Origin: Candidatus Tisiphia endosymbiont of Beris chalybata
GTDB taxonomy: Bacteria; Pseudomonadota; Alphaproteobacteria; Rickettsiales; Rickettsiaceae
DNA: 64,000 nt
NCBI RefSeq assembly: GCF_964026555.1
Contig: NZ_OZ032159.1
Coordinates: 62,001 to 126,000, forward strand
Direction: 5' to 3'
Position 1 is the stretch's first letter; each line of letters opens with the position of its first letter. The position numbers and the translations under genes were made by a program. Below are positions 24,817 through 35,149 of this stretch, one piece after another. The notes beneath the pieces were generated by a model. That model was not told the origin of the DNA. It searched no databases and saw only the letters and a list, made by a program, of their open reading frames with translations.

Positions 24817-26648
24817 TATTGCATGGCCACTTCCTTGCCACAAAAAGCCATGGAAATCTTAAGTATCTTTTTCACATGCTTATACTTTTTTATTTTGCTA
24901 TCATATTGCCTATCCATAATTTGCTTTAGCCCTGCTTTGGCAGCAGATTTTAGCTCTTCTGAAGTAGTACATATTTTATATTCAATGATAATTGCGGTGT
25001 CTAGCGCCTGAGCTATTGGAATCAATACGTGATCACACCTGCCACACCCATATTCTTTGTTAGATTCTATCATATATCTACTGGCTAAAGGCGCCAGCAG
25101 CCCTCCCATTAAATTATGATAATCCCTTTCCTTACTTAAATCATGATAACTGGTGGAATTTAATAAATATCCTTGCAATCTTTTGGCAAACTTCTCTATT
25201 TGTTGATCAATTAATAAGGCGATAAAATCATAATAATCACTCATATCCATATTTAACTTGCGCGAAACCCAGTCCATTACCCTTTCGGCGTAGATCCCTC
25301 TGACATCCTTATTAGGAATGGTTAAATGATATCTTGGATTCTCGGGATTATCATTTGCCAGGTAAGGATTTAAATAACCAGCAAATACCAGTAAGCTATA
25401 TAGTATATCTTTATTATGTTCTATTTGCCCTAAAGAAATTTGTTTATATAATTTCTTAACAATTCCTCTGCCTTCCAATAATTCTTGCAAATCTTCTTGT
25501 ATTTCATCTGACAATAACGCCTTATCAACAAGCCCCGTTCCCCCACTATCTAACCAGTAATGATCAAGCTTACCTTTATGCGCTAAACATTGCATAATGG
25601 ACCATGGATTGTAGATGATTTCTCCGCCAAATGTGTAGCCATTATACCAATCTTTAATTTTTTCTGGAGCAGTGGTTGTTGGTACCTTTGTTAAGAGCTC
25701 ATCAACTTCTGTTTGAGTAAAACCATAAAATTTAGAAAAATCTTCATCTAGTAAAGTATATTCACTAACATTATTGAGATCTGAGAATAAATTAGCTTTA
25801 GCAACCCGTAATATACCAGTAATTATGCCTTTCTCTAAGTATGGGTTGGTTTTTAGGGCGCTACCAAACATGCCACGGAATAGTTCAAGCACCTGCTCGA
25901 ATTCTTCTGGTCTGGAGCCAAACTTAATGTACGAACTATTGATCGGGGTATCATATTCATCGATTAATATGTAGACTTTTTGGCCAAAATGCATAAAAAG
26001 TAATTCACTTAAAAATCTTAGACTAATTTTTAGATCATCTGTACTCAGCTCTCCTGTAAAATATTTCTTCAGCTCCTTTTTTTGTACCTCTTGCAGTAAT
26101 CCTGTATTTTCTTTTATGTACCGCTCTAAATATTGGTGGTGTAAAAATAACCCTATAATTTGCCGTTTTATTCCATTCTCAATCTCCTGATAACTATTCC
26201 CTTTCACATCTTTAAAATTTATTAAAATAACTGGGTAATGACCTTGTTGAGCCATGGCATATTCATTAACGCTAATCTTTAAGGGTGTAAGGGGCATTTT
26301 ACCTTTAATACCTAAATCTACTGTACCTCCCCAAAACAGCTTATTATTTATCTTCTCTCCCTCAGGTAAAGGTACCCCTGTATCATCCACTTCTATTTCA
26401 AAGAACTTCTGGAGCATATTCATATTCAAGCTCTTACCCCAACGCCTTGGACGAGTAATGAGAATTACTTTACCACTATCTTGTAGTATTTCCCTAATCA
26501 TTAGGCTTTTATCAACAAATACATCACTATTAACTACTAAATCATAGAATTCATCAGTGCCTACTAGCATTCTAGGTAGCTTATTACCAGCTGGGAAGGG
26601 GGTAATAGCTTGATCTATTGAATGAATATCAGAAAGGCTCACCGTCAT
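24804..26648 (-). CDS. AAA-ATPase-like / PD-(D/E)XK nuclease-like protein
   Basis: A 614-residue protein of the AAA_ATPase-like plus PDDEXK_9 family common in Rickettsiales and Bacteroidetes. Near residues 30-75 are LVVNSDVFVDKSLMI and the nucleotide-binding RPRRWGKSLNM; Walker B is VYILIDEYDTPIN (about residue 230). The middle holds DWYNGYTFGGEIIYNPWS and the C-terminal nuclease-like domain has LVFAGYLNPY and D-x-x-IIIEYKIC (the E-x-K pair). The family's function is not established; a role tied to mobile DNA is often assumed. The C-terminus is duplicated as a fragment at 22040. Confidence 0.88.
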   Translation of the reverse strand: MTVSLSDIHSIDQAITPFPAGNKLPRMLVGTDEFYDLVVNSDVFVDKSLMIREILQDSGKVILITRPRRWGKSLNMNMLQKFFEIEVDDTGVPLPEGEKINNKLFWGGTVDLGIKGKMPLTPLKISVNEYAMAQQGHYPVILINFKDVKGNSYQEIENGIKRQIIGLFLHHQYLERYIKENTGLLQEVQKKELKKYFTGELSTDDLKISLRFLSELLFMHFGQKVYILIDEYDTPINSSYIKFGSRPEEFEQVLELFRGMFGSALKTNPYLEKGIITGILRVAKANLFSDLNNVSEYTLLDEDFSKFYGFTQTEVDELLTKVPTTTAPEKIKDWYNGYTFGGEIIYNPWSIMQCLAHKGKLDHYWLDSGGTGLVDKALLSDEIQEDLQELLEGRGIVKKLYKQISLGQIEHNKDILYSLLVFAGYLNPYLANDNPENPRYHLTIPNKDVRGIYAERVMDWVSRKLNMDMSDYYDFIALLIDQQIEKFAKRLQGYLLNSTSYHDLSKERDYHNLMGGLLAPLASRYMIESNKEYGCGRCDHVLIPIAQALDTAIIIEYKICTTSEELKSAAKAGLKQIMDRQYDSKIKKYKHVKKILKISMAFCGKEVAMQYQVD

Positions 26649-26791
26649 ATTATTTGTTGTTATATTTAAGAATTACTGTAGATCTGTACACTATAACAAA
26701 TTATAGCATAAATAAATTAGACCACTAAGTAATTTCCAGAAAATATTTTTTGCTGTAAGTTTATAAGGCTTACAGCAACTATTTAGCCTCA

Positions 26792-27755
26792 CTATTCAGA
26801 ATCAGTACTGTTTGGTAATTGCACCGGTATTTTACACTCAATAGTGGTAGTTTTACCTTCTTCACTTGATAATTCAATCTTACCGTTTATTTCTTGGACC
26901 AACTGTTTCACACATATTAACCCTAAACCTAACTCTTGACACTGGGTAGCAGAATTAAGACTACCAAAGTTCTGCGCAAATAGATTGCTGCTTTTCTTGA
27001 GAAATGCCAATACCAGTATCGTGGACTATAAGTTGTAATATCCTATCGGTATTCTCTTGTTCCAAAACATCAACATCATAGTTCTCTTTAAAGTTTCTAG
27101 CAGAAAATAGATTAGCAGTAATGACGACCACCCCCTCTTCAGTAAATTTGATACTGTTGCTAATTAGCTGATCCAATATTGCTTGCAATCTATAACTATC
27201 ACCAATAAGGACCTCTGGCATTTCATAACGAATATTAGAGACTAATCTTATTCCTTTATTCAAAGCTGCGGCTCCAGCTTTAGCTATTGATTGTTCCACT
27301 AATTTCTTTGGGTTAAATGCTTTCAAAACTATAGAAGTTAATCCGGGATTAGCTATAAAAAATTCATGTACATCATTAGAATAATCTAGTAGCGCTTTAG
27401 CACAATCCATAATAGCAGCCCAATGGTTTTTTACTTCCGCGTTTTGCTCCATTGCATAAAGTCTAGTCACTTGTTCCAAAATTCCCTTACTAGGCACATT
27501 GATACTATGGCTAATATTCTTTAAGTGCATTTTAGTTATTTCAGCTGTTTGTAACTTTTCTTTTATTTGTTGTAATTCGAGTTCTAGGCTTTTAAATTTA
27601 GTAATATCAACGTAATGATCGTGATAGCTAATTGTATGAGTCTCTTGCGCAGATGCTGGTATCAATGTGGCAAATATTGGAGAAAATTTAACAATCCAGC
27701 CCTTTTCTGCAATTTGATTTTGCTCTTGTTGTTGATTTTTAACATTATTTGTCAT
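26792..27755 (-). pseudogene. Sensor histidine kinase, frameshifted (RAGE type)
   Basis: The first reading frame (26961-27755) covers an N-terminal coiled region (SLELELQQIKEKLQTAEITK), a HisKA-like helix with HSINVPSKGILEQ and the ATPase N-box LISNSIKFTEEG with G1 box DTGIGIS. After QEK the frame shifts, and the remaining F-box and G2 region (SNLFAQNFGSLN, GLGLICVKQLVQEINGKIEL) is read in the next frame (26792-27010). No transmembrane segments are seen, so the ancestor was a soluble kinase. Soluble kinases of this kind are frequent RAGE cargo in Rickettsiaceae. The frameshift probably inactivates it unless the sequence is in error. Confidence 0.8.
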
Positions 27756-28116
27756 AAAATGGCTCTAACTATTTTTGGTTACAAAAGTGGTAGCACAGGA
27801 GGTAATGTGTGAATTTCTCGATTTGAACGTTACCTCTGTGCCTGATGCTACATTAGTGTCGCATCATCAGCAGAGATATCAGCATTATTTTGAGGAGTAC
27901 AGAGGATTTCTAAAGCACTCTGTCCAGATTTTTACCAACAACTCTAAAAAGCTGCAAATTAGAGACATGTAGGAAATTATATTTCTCCAAACACCACCAA
28001 AATACAGTGATAATCTTGCCGCTTCAGAGTAGAAAAAGCCTCTGTAATCCGCATTACCACTGGCATTTCAGCTGTATTTATAGTATAATTTGTTATTATT
28101 GATACTGGTAAAAATT

Positions 28117-28563
28117 ATGCTGCCTACTTTTAATAAACCTGGGCCATTTTTACAATGGGTTGGCGGAAAAAGAAAAATTACCGATAAATTAATTGAACAT
28201 ATTCCTCTAGGGCTCAATAATTACTATGAACCGTTCCTTGGTGGTGGGGCATTATTTTTTCAGGTTAAGCATATGTTTAATAAATGCTTTTTATCTGATA
28301 TTAATTTGGATTTAGTAACGTCCTACAATTCCGTTAAAAAAGATCCAACGGAGGTAAGTAAATTATTAGAATCATATCAAGAAAATCATTCACAAGACTA
28401 TTACTATCAGGTTAGGGATAATAATGTTAACAGTCCCAGCAGAATTACTGCAAGGTTCATATATCTCAATAGATACGCCTTCAAAGGCATCTACCGTGTA
28501 AAAAAAGACGGTCAACTAGCGGGGTCCTTCTCGAGCAAAATTCATACTAATTATAGAAGATAG
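28117..28563 (+). pseudogene. Dam-type adenine-N6 DNA methyltransferase, 3'-truncated
   Basis: The N-terminal half of a D12-class methylase: GPFLQWVGGKRKI and YYEPFLGGGALFF (SAM-binding motif I) and FIYLNRYAFKGIYRVKK are present, but the catalytic DPPY motif is missing because the frame stops after about 149 residues, against about 270 in intact enzymes. The ATG at 28117 is preferred over an upstream in-frame start at 28090. It lies between the broken histidine kinase and tRNA-Thr. Confidence 0.85.
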
Positions 28564-28784
28564 TAGCATTTTGGTTACTATTAACATTACTATTAGTAGA
28601 GGTATAAGCGATAGGGTGAGAGGAAGAGTGGACTAATTGCTGCATAACCCTGCCTGCTGAATATGAGATCCAGTAAGGGTTTTCGAGCAATTATCACAGC
28701 TATTTTGGCTAGCCTGAACCGCATATAGGCAGTATATGGAATTGTGGAGGAAATTGTTAAATGGCGCAACGCGTGATAAGTATG

Positions 28785-28859
28785 TGGTGCCGCTAGTAGG
28801 AATTGAACCTACGACCTCATCATTACCAATGATGTGCTCTGCCCCTGAGCTATAGCGGC
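28785..28859 (-). tRNA. tRNA-Thr (GGT)
   Basis: Reverse strand: acceptor GCCGCTA paired with TAGCGGC, D-arm GCTCAGGGGCAGAGC, anticodon loop with GGT, T-arm GTAGGTTCAATTCCTAC, discriminator A and encoded CCA. It lies at the right border of the broken kinase and methylase genes. tRNA genes are frequent integration targets, but no integrase or att duplication was found here. Confidence 0.95.
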
Positions 28860-28998
28860 TTTAGTAGTGAGTTGACTGCATAAGATACACGCTATCTTGA
28901 GCTGTGTAAATATTATTATATAAGCATCCACAGTTAGGTTTTAAAGCTGTGCGATACTATGTGTAGCCAATATAATCTTATTCCCAATCAGTTTTTAA

Positions 28999-29286
28999 TA
29001 GACCTCTTTCGAAACTCTACTTCTGCTGGTAATTGGGATAATGAATCTAGGCTCTGTGAAGGTTTCTCTCTAATGGTCTTATCGATCGTTATTTGCGTTC
29101 TCGAATTGTCAGATGTACCCTAGTGCGCTGCGGTTCTGTGAGCAAAAATGCCTATAAATCTACTCATTCCATAGAAACCTTCATAGAACCTAAGCTCGAA
29201 CCTCCAGGTATATTTAGTACGTGATGGTTCGAGGCGAAAAGTCTCCTTCAAATGCCCTGCGCGATGCGAGTTTCGAAAGAGGTCTA
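28999..29286. repeat. Family E repeat (288 bp) with nested inverted repeats
   Basis: The ends TAGACCTCTTTCGAAACTC and its inverse are perfect 19-bp repeats. A second inner pair is built on CTCTGTGAAGGTTTCT and AGAAACCTTCATAGAAC. The inner motif also occurs just upstream of alr (3113-3143), and single ends are at 6280 and near 60032. Confidence 0.85.
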
Positions 29287-29811
29287 ATGATTAAAACCAT
29301 ATTTTGAAGCAATACAAAAAGTTAAAAGACGTTTGCAAAGCTGTGTTGTCCGCATATCTTTTGACTCATTCTATTAGTTAATCCCTGTAAAAAGCAGAGG
29401 GGGATTAACATTCATAAGAATTTACTAATAATACGCTCTTTCTGTCATATCTTATCTTATTAGTCAAGTAAAATTTTGGTATTGCCAAAAAATAGCTGGT
29501 TATGAGTAATAATATTCATATCTCTTTGATCTCAAGAATTGGATTTTATGTGCCAGTAGAGTAGTGTGCCCTACTAATACATGAGCACGCAATCCTTGAA
29601 AAATAAAAAATAATTCCAATGTACAAATGAGCGTAATGCCAATTTAAACTGCGATATTATTAGTGCATCACTTAACTACTTCAGGTAACGCCACCAAAAA
29701 ATACTATTATACTTGTAAAAATTTTATTAATAAATTAATAATTATTAATTATTGATAGTAATTGGTAATGAATAATTATATATTATAAAATTTTCATGCT
29801 AGGAGGATTAT
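29287..29811. other. Non-coding stretch upstream of the second ankyrin gene
   Basis: No gene found. A 9-bp perfect stem GTTAATCCC / GGGATTAAC (29377-29385 with 29401-29409) is the only clear structure. AGGAGG at about 29803 is the ribosome-binding site of the ankyrin gene. Confidence 0.6.
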
Positions 29812-31149
29812 ATGCAGAAAACGATGGATACGATTTTTAAGGCGTTAGATACCAAGGATATCGTAATTAAACTTGAGGAATTAGAGATACCTACGGAAGA
29901 AGTAGAATTGATAATGCATCAAATTGTGCCTGGAGAGAAAAATTATAACTCCTCAACAGTCCGATACGCTATTCTCACTCTTCCAACTTCTGAAAAATTA
30001 TTAAATTTGTATAAGGAAGATAATAAGGCATTTGACTTAGGGGCAATGTTTCCAATAATAAATCAGGATGCTAAAGATATGGAGGGTAATACTATACTAC
30101 ACCTTGCCGTCCAGGAAGGAATAGAGAGTTTATTAAATTGTTTTTCTCTGTATTTGTTGTATTCCCCAAATAGTAAGAATCATACGGGTTTCACTCCTTT
30201 ACATTTGGCAGCAGAGAGAGGGAACATCAATGCAATAAGTATATTACATGAGAAAGGAGCGGCCCTAGATGCCCAAAATAACACAGGCGCTACCCCTTTA
30301 CATGTGGCAGCATCCACAGGGCAGGTTGAAGCTCTTAAAACATTGCTGAAACTTAATCCTGCGCTAATAGATATCCCAGATTTAAACAATAATACTGCTT
30401 TAATGATTGCAGCAAAGAGTGGCGATATTAATACAGTGAAAACACTACAAGAACTTAAGGCTAATAAAGTAAACGCCACCACCCAACAAAATATTACCGT
30501 TGCAACCATTCCAAAAAATCAAGTTTTTAAGTCACCAATTCAAGAATTAGTACAAGATATCCAGGAAGCCAGTCAGTCTATTGATATGCAAATCTATAAA
30601 TTAGCTAAGCAAGGCAGTACTCAGAAACTAAAAGCTTTACTTTTAAATGAGGGTATTAATAAAAATGCTAAATTTAAGAAGGGACGCAATAATGCTTTGC
30701 ATGTTGCTAGAAAGAATAATAATGTAGTAGATCAGTTAATTGCATTTGGCTTTCCTTTAGATGCTAAAAATTTAGATGCTAAAAATAAGGAATGGCAAAC
30801 TACTCTAGCAGTGATAATAAAAAACCAGGATGAGGATAGAGTATTACCAAGCATAATGGAACGCGTCGAGCAAGCGCCAGCTGACGAACGACCTTTAATA
30901 CTGAAGGACACAATAAAAGCAATAGAACAAACGCAATATCCTGAGCAAAATTCTGAAGAACAAACAACTGTAGATTTGATGGTAAGTACTCTTAGAAACG
31001 AACTGAATAAGATATCAAGTGTAAGTCAATCACTTAAGAGGGAGGCTACGGCTATGGATGATTCAACCATTAGTACTACTAAAGGTTTTACACCATCTCC
31101 TACTCCTTCTGTTGGTTCTCCTGCTAAAAAACCAAGAGTAGGCAGATAA
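29812..31149 (+). CDS. Ankyrin-repeat protein with basic C-terminal tail
   Basis: A 445-residue protein behind a strong AGGAGG site. Residues 1-80 are helical, and about 82-225 are four ankyrin repeats (NTILHLAVQEG, TPLHLAAERGNINAISILHE, TPLHVAASTGQVEALKTLL, TALMIAAKSGDINTVKTLQ). A further degenerate repeat (NALHVARKNNNVVDQLIAFG) is near residue 300. The C-terminus (TPSPTPSVGSPAKKPRVGR) is proline-rich and basic and looks like a nuclear-localisation-type sequence, suggesting a host-directed effector. That is inference; no secretion signal is recognisable. A family A half-element begins at the base after the stop codon. Confidence 0.88.
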   Translation: MQKTMDTIFKALDTKDIVIKLEELEIPTEEVELIMHQIVPGEKNYNSSTVRYAILTLPTSEKLLNLYKEDNKAFDLGAMFPIINQDAKDMEGNTILHLAVQEGIESLLNCFSLYLLYSPNSKNHTGFTPLHLAAERGNINAISILHEKGAALDAQNNTGATPLHVAASTGQVEALKTLLKLNPALIDIPDLNNNTALMIAAKSGDINTVKTLQELKANKVNATTQQNITVATIPKNQVFKSPIQELVQDIQEASQSIDMQIYKLAKQGSTQKLKALLLNEGINKNAKFKKGRNNALHVARKNNNVVDQLIAFGFPLDAKNLDAKNKEWQTTLAVIIKNQDEDRVLPSIMERVEQAPADERPLILKDTIKAIEQTQYPEQNSEEQTTVDLMVSTLRNELNKISSVSQSLKREATAMDDSTISTTKGFTPSPTPSVGSPAKKPRVGR

Positions 31150-31388
31150 TAGACTTTCCGCCTAAGTCAATTTAGTAGGTATATACTCTAGGAACTTCAA
31201 GAATTGGCGTCGTCGTGTTTAAAGACTACGCTCCTGGCGTACTAATATGTACACTCCTATACGCGACTTTGACCCTCCTTGCTCTTTCTTGAAGTACGAG
31301 CAGTATATGAGTGTCGAGCACCGGAGATTAGTAGGTGGGGGGCGAAGATCATGAAGTATGACAACCTAGTTTTGGGTAATGGTATTAT
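31150..31388. repeat. Composite of repeat fragments (families A, C, D)
   Basis: TAGACTTTCCGCCTAAGTC (family A end) is followed by a family C element (about 31181-31312, starting TACTCTAGGAACTTCAAGAA and ending GAGCAGTATAT) and then a family D end (TAGTTTTGGGTAATGGTATT). No gene is supported between ank and ctaB. Confidence 0.65.
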
Positions 31389-31415
31389 AATCAATTCCCT
31401 GTGCGACGCAGAAGG

Positions 31416-32345
31416 TTACATAGAAGGCAGGTTACTTGAGGAAACTCTAGCCAGATCTAACGTTAGGAAAATAGTAAAAAGATAAAATATTGAGTAAGCA
31501 AATAATTTCTTAGCTTGTCTATTATTTTGATCCTTAAATAAAGAAAAGGCATAATATAAAAAAATGATCCCTAATATACCAGCTACAATTAGATATACAA
31601 AGTGACTTATTCCCAAGAAATAAGGAAAAAATGAGGTAATAAACATTATTATACTATAAATAACAATTTGTTTTTTAGTATAAATTTCTCCTTTGATCAC
31701 TGGCATCATAGGGATATTACAATTTTTATAATCTTCCGCTCTAAATAGAGCTAAAGCCCAGGAATGAGGAGGCGTCCAGGTTAGGATAATTAGGAATAAC
31801 GAAACTGACCCTAAAGAAATGTCATTAGTAACGCACGTCCAGCCAATTACTGGAGGTAAGGCTCCAGCAATGCCGCCAATCACAATATTTTGAATGGTGG
31901 TACGTTTAAGCCATATGGTATAAATAAAAATATAATATAATATAGTAATTAATAGTAGTAAACTAGATAGCAAGTTAACACAAAGCCCCATTAGGAATAC
32001 TGAAGAAAAGGCAAGTACTATGCCAAACGCTAATGCATCTTCAGGTTTGATAGCTTTAATAACTATAGGTCTATTTTGGGTACGTGTCATTATCGCATCA
32101 ATATCTCTATCATACCACATATTAATTGCGGCGCTACTTCCCGCTCCCAGTGTAATACATAACATAGAGATGAAGGCAATAAATGGATGTATATGGTTAG
32201 GGGCAAGCCATAGTCCAGAAAAACTAGTAAATACCACAAGGGCCATTACTCTTGGCTTCATTAAGGCTATATAATCCTTTACGGAACTATCATAGGCCAA
32301 TGTTACCAAAGGTCTTTCACGCGCAACTATATGAGTTTTATTCAT
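31416..32345 (-). CDS. ctaB: Protohaem IX farnesyltransferase (haem O synthase)
   Basis: UbiA-superfamily membrane enzyme that farnesylates haem B to haem O for cytochrome oxidase. The 309-residue protein has about eight to nine hydrophobic segments and the catalytic [19 protein letters not shown] (first Asp-rich loop) and second-loop region [19 protein letters not shown]. The C-terminal residues (SSSNLPSM) run close to repeat-derived sequence, so the very end may be altered. It lies 9 nt after parC on the same strand and is probably cotranscribed. Confidence 0.95.
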   Translation of the reverse strand: MNKTHIVARERPLVTLAYDSSVKDYIALMKPRVMALVVFTSFSGLWLAPNHIHPFIAFISMLCITLGAGSSAAINMWYDRDIDAIMTRTQNRPIVIKAIKPEDALAFGIVLAFSSVFLMGLCVNLLSSLLLLITILYYIFIYTIWLKRTTIQNIVIGGIAGALPPVIGWTCVTNDISLGSVSLFLIILTWTPPHSWALALFRAEDYKNCNIPMMPVIKGEIYTKKQIVIYSIIMFITSFFPYFLGISHFVYLIVAGILGIIFLYYAFSLFKDQNNRQAKKLFAYSIFYLFTIFLTLDLARVSSSNLPSM

Positions 32346-32354
32346 AGAATTATT

Positions 32355-34589
32355 TTATGAAAACTTATTATTTTTAGGAAATCCGCTAGGAGGTATTTTA
32401 CCAGCACCACCACGGTGACCTAAAAATGGTAAAATATTTTTTTCTACCTTTATTTTGTCGCCACTAGTCCAACTTAAGCCTGTTTCCCCATTAAATATTT
32501 TAATATCGACTAGTTTCGCATCTTTAAATTTCTGTAGCGCCACCCCTTGTCCTCTTCTCATCGATGGTATTTCACTTACTTTAAATATTAATAATTTTCT
32601 ATTCTCGCCTATACACGCTATATAATCACCATCTACAATCTGACATTTTAGGCACGCATGGTTTTTTGGTAGCTGCATAACTTGCTTGCCCAGCTTAGTC
32701 GCGGCTACTACCTCATCTGAGTTAACAATAAAACCTTTACCTTGCGTATTGACCAGGAGAAGATTAATATTTGGCTTATAAACAAAGACATCTACTATTT
32801 CTTCATTCCCTATGTCTACTATCAATTTAATAGATTCACCATTACCTTTTCCTCTAAAAATATTGTCCGCTAAAATAGTAAAGAAACGGCCAGCCGCACT
32901 TAATATAAGAATCTTGTCAGTAGTATAAGCGTTAATAACAAATTTTTCTTCATCCCCTTCCTTATACTTCATGGAAGATAAATCATTATTATGCCCTTTT
33001 AAAGAGCGAATCCACCCCATTTTTGAGCAAATTATAGTGATAGGCTCCTTAGCGATAAAAGCTGAGATGTCGATAATTTGGGCTTCATACTTTGCTTCTT
33101 CAAAAGTAGTTCGACGTTGTCCTAATTTAGTACTAAAGCCAAATTTATTTTGCACAAGCTGAATTTCTTTTTTGAGAATTTTGTTTAATTCCTTAGGATC
33201 TTGTAAAATTTTGAGCAGAGTTGCATGCTCTTTTTCTAAAACCCCTTGCTCCCCAATAATTGCTTGCTCTTCTAATTTACGTAATGATCTTAATTTAGTA
33301 TTGAGAATTGCTTCAACCTGAAGCTCAGTTAAATTAAATTTATCCATCATTAGCTGTTTAGGCTCATCTTCTTCACGGATAATGTTAATTATTTCATCTA
33401 AATTTAAATAAGCTATTCGCAATCCATTAAGAATCTCTAATCTATGTTCAATTTTATTAATACGAAATCTAGATCTACGGGTAATAATATTTTTTCTATG
33501 TAATAAAAATTCTTGCAATATTTCCAGTATATTAGCTACTTTAGGTATATTATTCGAATCTATGACATTCATATTAAGCTGAATTCTATTTTCTAAAGAG
33601 GTGAGCTTAAATAACGATTCCATAATAATATTTGGATCACAATTTCGATCTCTAGGCTCGATGATTAACCTGATATCTTCAGTAGATTCATCTCGTATAT
33701 TACTGATTAAAGGGATTTTTTTATCTTTAAAAAGCGCAGCAATTTGTTCAATCACTTTAGATTTTTGTACCTGATAAGGTATTTCGGTAATGACGATTTG
33801 ATATAAACCATAGCTTAACTCTTGTTTTTCCCATCGCGACCTTACTCTAAAGCTACCGCGGCCCGTAGAATACCCTTGCTGAATTACCTGAAGATTATCA
33901 ATAATTATGCCGCCTGTAGGAAAATCCGGCCCTTTAACAAACTGTAAAACATCACTGATCTCTGCCTTCTCGTGGTCTACTAGGTAGGTTAAGGCCTCAC
34001 ATAATTCATGTAAATTATGCGGAGGAATGCTTGTAGCCATTCCTACTGCTATCCCTTCTGAACCATTAGCTAACAAATTCGGAAACATCGCGGGCATAAT
34101 GACCGGTTCAGTATCAGAATCATCATAGGTAGCACGGAAATCAACTGTATCTTTGTCTATATCCAACATTAAGAGAGTGCAAATCTCTGTCATTCTCGAT
34201 TCGGTATAACGCATCGCAGCAGCATTGTCCCCATCGATTGAACCGAAATTTCCTTGCCCATCAATCAGCGGGTAGCGTAGAGAAAAACTCTGAGCAAGAC
34301 GAACTAAGGTATCATACACTGCAACGTCACCATGGGGATGATATTTGCCAATTACATCTCCCACTACTCTTGCGCATTTCTTATAAGCAGAAGTTGGCTC
34401 TAACCTTAATTGTAGCATAGCATATAATAATCGGCGGTGGACAGGCTTTAACCCGTCGCGTACATCTGGTAATGATCGAGACATAATAGTGGAGAGAGCA
34501 TAAGCAAGGTACCTCTCTGATAGGGCGTTCCCAAAATCTATATGTTCAATTTTAGCATCTTTTGTGGTGGTAATTTTTGTGGTTGTCAT
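32355..34589 (-). CDS. parC: DNA topoisomerase IV subunit A
   Basis: The decatenase subunit that cuts DNA; its partner ParE is encoded at 47189-49177. The N-terminal winged-helix/tower region has [20 protein letters not shown], the quinolone-region [12 protein letters not shown] and catalytic Tyr128 in [11 protein letters not shown]. The C-terminal part is a shortened beta-pinwheel. The 744-residue length and the lack of the GyrA-box motif QRRGGKG point to ParC rather than GyrA. Confidence 0.93.
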   Translation of the reverse strand: MTTTKITTTKDAKIEHIDFGNALSERYLAYALSTIMSRSLPDVRDGLKPVHRRLLYAMLQLRLEPTSAYKKCARVVGDVIGKYHPHGDVAVYDTLVRLAQSFSLRYPLIDGQGNFGSIDGDNAAAMRYTESRMTEICTLLMLDIDKDTVDFRATYDDSDTEPVIMPAMFPNLLANGSEGIAVGMATSIPPHNLHELCEALTYLVDHEKAEISDVLQFVKGPDFPTGGIIIDNLQVIQQGYSTGRGSFRVRSRWEKQELSYGLYQIVITEIPYQVQKSKVIEQIAALFKDKKIPLISNIRDESTEDIRLIIEPRDRNCDPNIIMESLFKLTSLENRIQLNMNVIDSNNIPKVANILEILQEFLLHRKNIITRRSRFRINKIEHRLEILNGLRIAYLNLDEIINIIREEDEPKQLMMDKFNLTELQVEAILNTKLRSLRKLEEQAIIGEQGVLEKEHATLLKILQDPKELNKILKKEIQLVQNKFGFSTKLGQRRTTFEEAKYEAQIIDISAFIAKEPITIICSKMGWIRSLKGHNNDLSSMKYKEGDEEKFVINAYTTDKILILSAAGRFFTILADNIFRGKGNGESIKLIVDIGNEEIVDVFVYKPNINLLLVNTQGKGFIVNSDEVVAATKLGKQVMQLPKNHACLKCQIVDGDYIACIGENRKLLIFKVSEIPSMRRGQGVALQKFKDAKLVDIKIFNGETGLSWTSGDKIKVEKNILPFLGHRGGAGKIPPSGFPKNNKFS

Positions 34590-34653
34590 TCTTAAAATCT
34601 GTTATCAAGAAAAGTATGCTATATGTGAATTAGTGATAATTTCATATACCCAA

Positions 34654-34711
34654 TTTACGCAAAATACTTAAAGTTCTTCATCTTTACGCAAAATACTTAA
34701 AGTTCTTCATC
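34654..34711. repeat. 29-bp tandem duplication
   Basis: Two exact copies of a 29-bp unit (starting TTTACGCAAAATACTTAAAG). The second copy overlaps the last codons of the hypothetical gene that ends at 34697, and the first lies downstream of its stop. Confidence 0.9.
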
Positions 34712-35131
34712 ACAATTGGTCATTGTTACTGGCGTTACAAGCATTAAATATTTAAAATATGTAGTACAAATATTTAACAGAGGCAACAGGTTTTCTATCA
34801 AAATTCTTTCCTTACCATCGTAAATATAAAGCTTATCAATTAACTTTACTTCTTGTAACACTCCTATTACTAGCCAGATTAAGAGATAAGAGAGGTCTTG
34901 TAAACTAGTTTTATCAATAATTAAATTGATGGAAGAGTTATTTTCTTTTCGTATAATTTGTATTAATTCACAGAACGCTAAATAGTCATATGGCTCTTTA
35001 GCAATAATAATTTTAGCTATAGTCAAATTATTATCACTGCAATGATCAAGCAAAGATTTTTGCAGTGGCGTAATATCAAGATTTGATGAATATAATAGAA
35101 TAGTAACTCGCTGCACTACCTTATCAGTCAT
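34697..35131 (-). CDS. Hypothetical protein between midA and parC
   Basis: A 144-residue protein without recognised motifs. It alternates short hydrophobic strands and helices (VTILLYSSN, LTIAKIIIAKEPYDYLAF, INLIIDKTSLQDLSYLLIWLV), suggesting a small alpha/beta fold of about 130 residues. No signal peptide. It lies in a run of reverse-strand genes, 108 nt before parC, and its stop overlaps a 29-bp tandem duplication. Confidence 0.55.
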   Translation of the reverse strand: MTDKVVQRVTILLYSSNLDITPLQKSLLDHCSDNNLTIAKIIIAKEPYDYLAFCELIQIIRKENNSSINLIIDKTSLQDLSYLLIWLVIGVLQEVKLIDKLYIYDGKERILIENLLPLLNICTTYFKYLMLVTPVTMTNCDEEL

Positions 35132-35149
35132 AATGGTCCCCCTTAAGAT

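Noticed and set aside
27775..27972. Open frame of 65 codons upstream of the frameshifted kinase
   Set aside because: No recognised motif, no good ribosome-binding site, and it overlaps the likely leader of the reverse-strand kinase gene.
28662..28772. Short frame starting MRSSKGFRAI with an internal TAG, reminiscent of a small DUF1127-like N-terminus
   Set aside because: Interrupted by a stop and too short for a family call.
31279..31485. Open frame of 68 codons between ank and ctaB
   Set aside because: Covers repeat fragments and overlaps the 3' end of ctaB in antisense.
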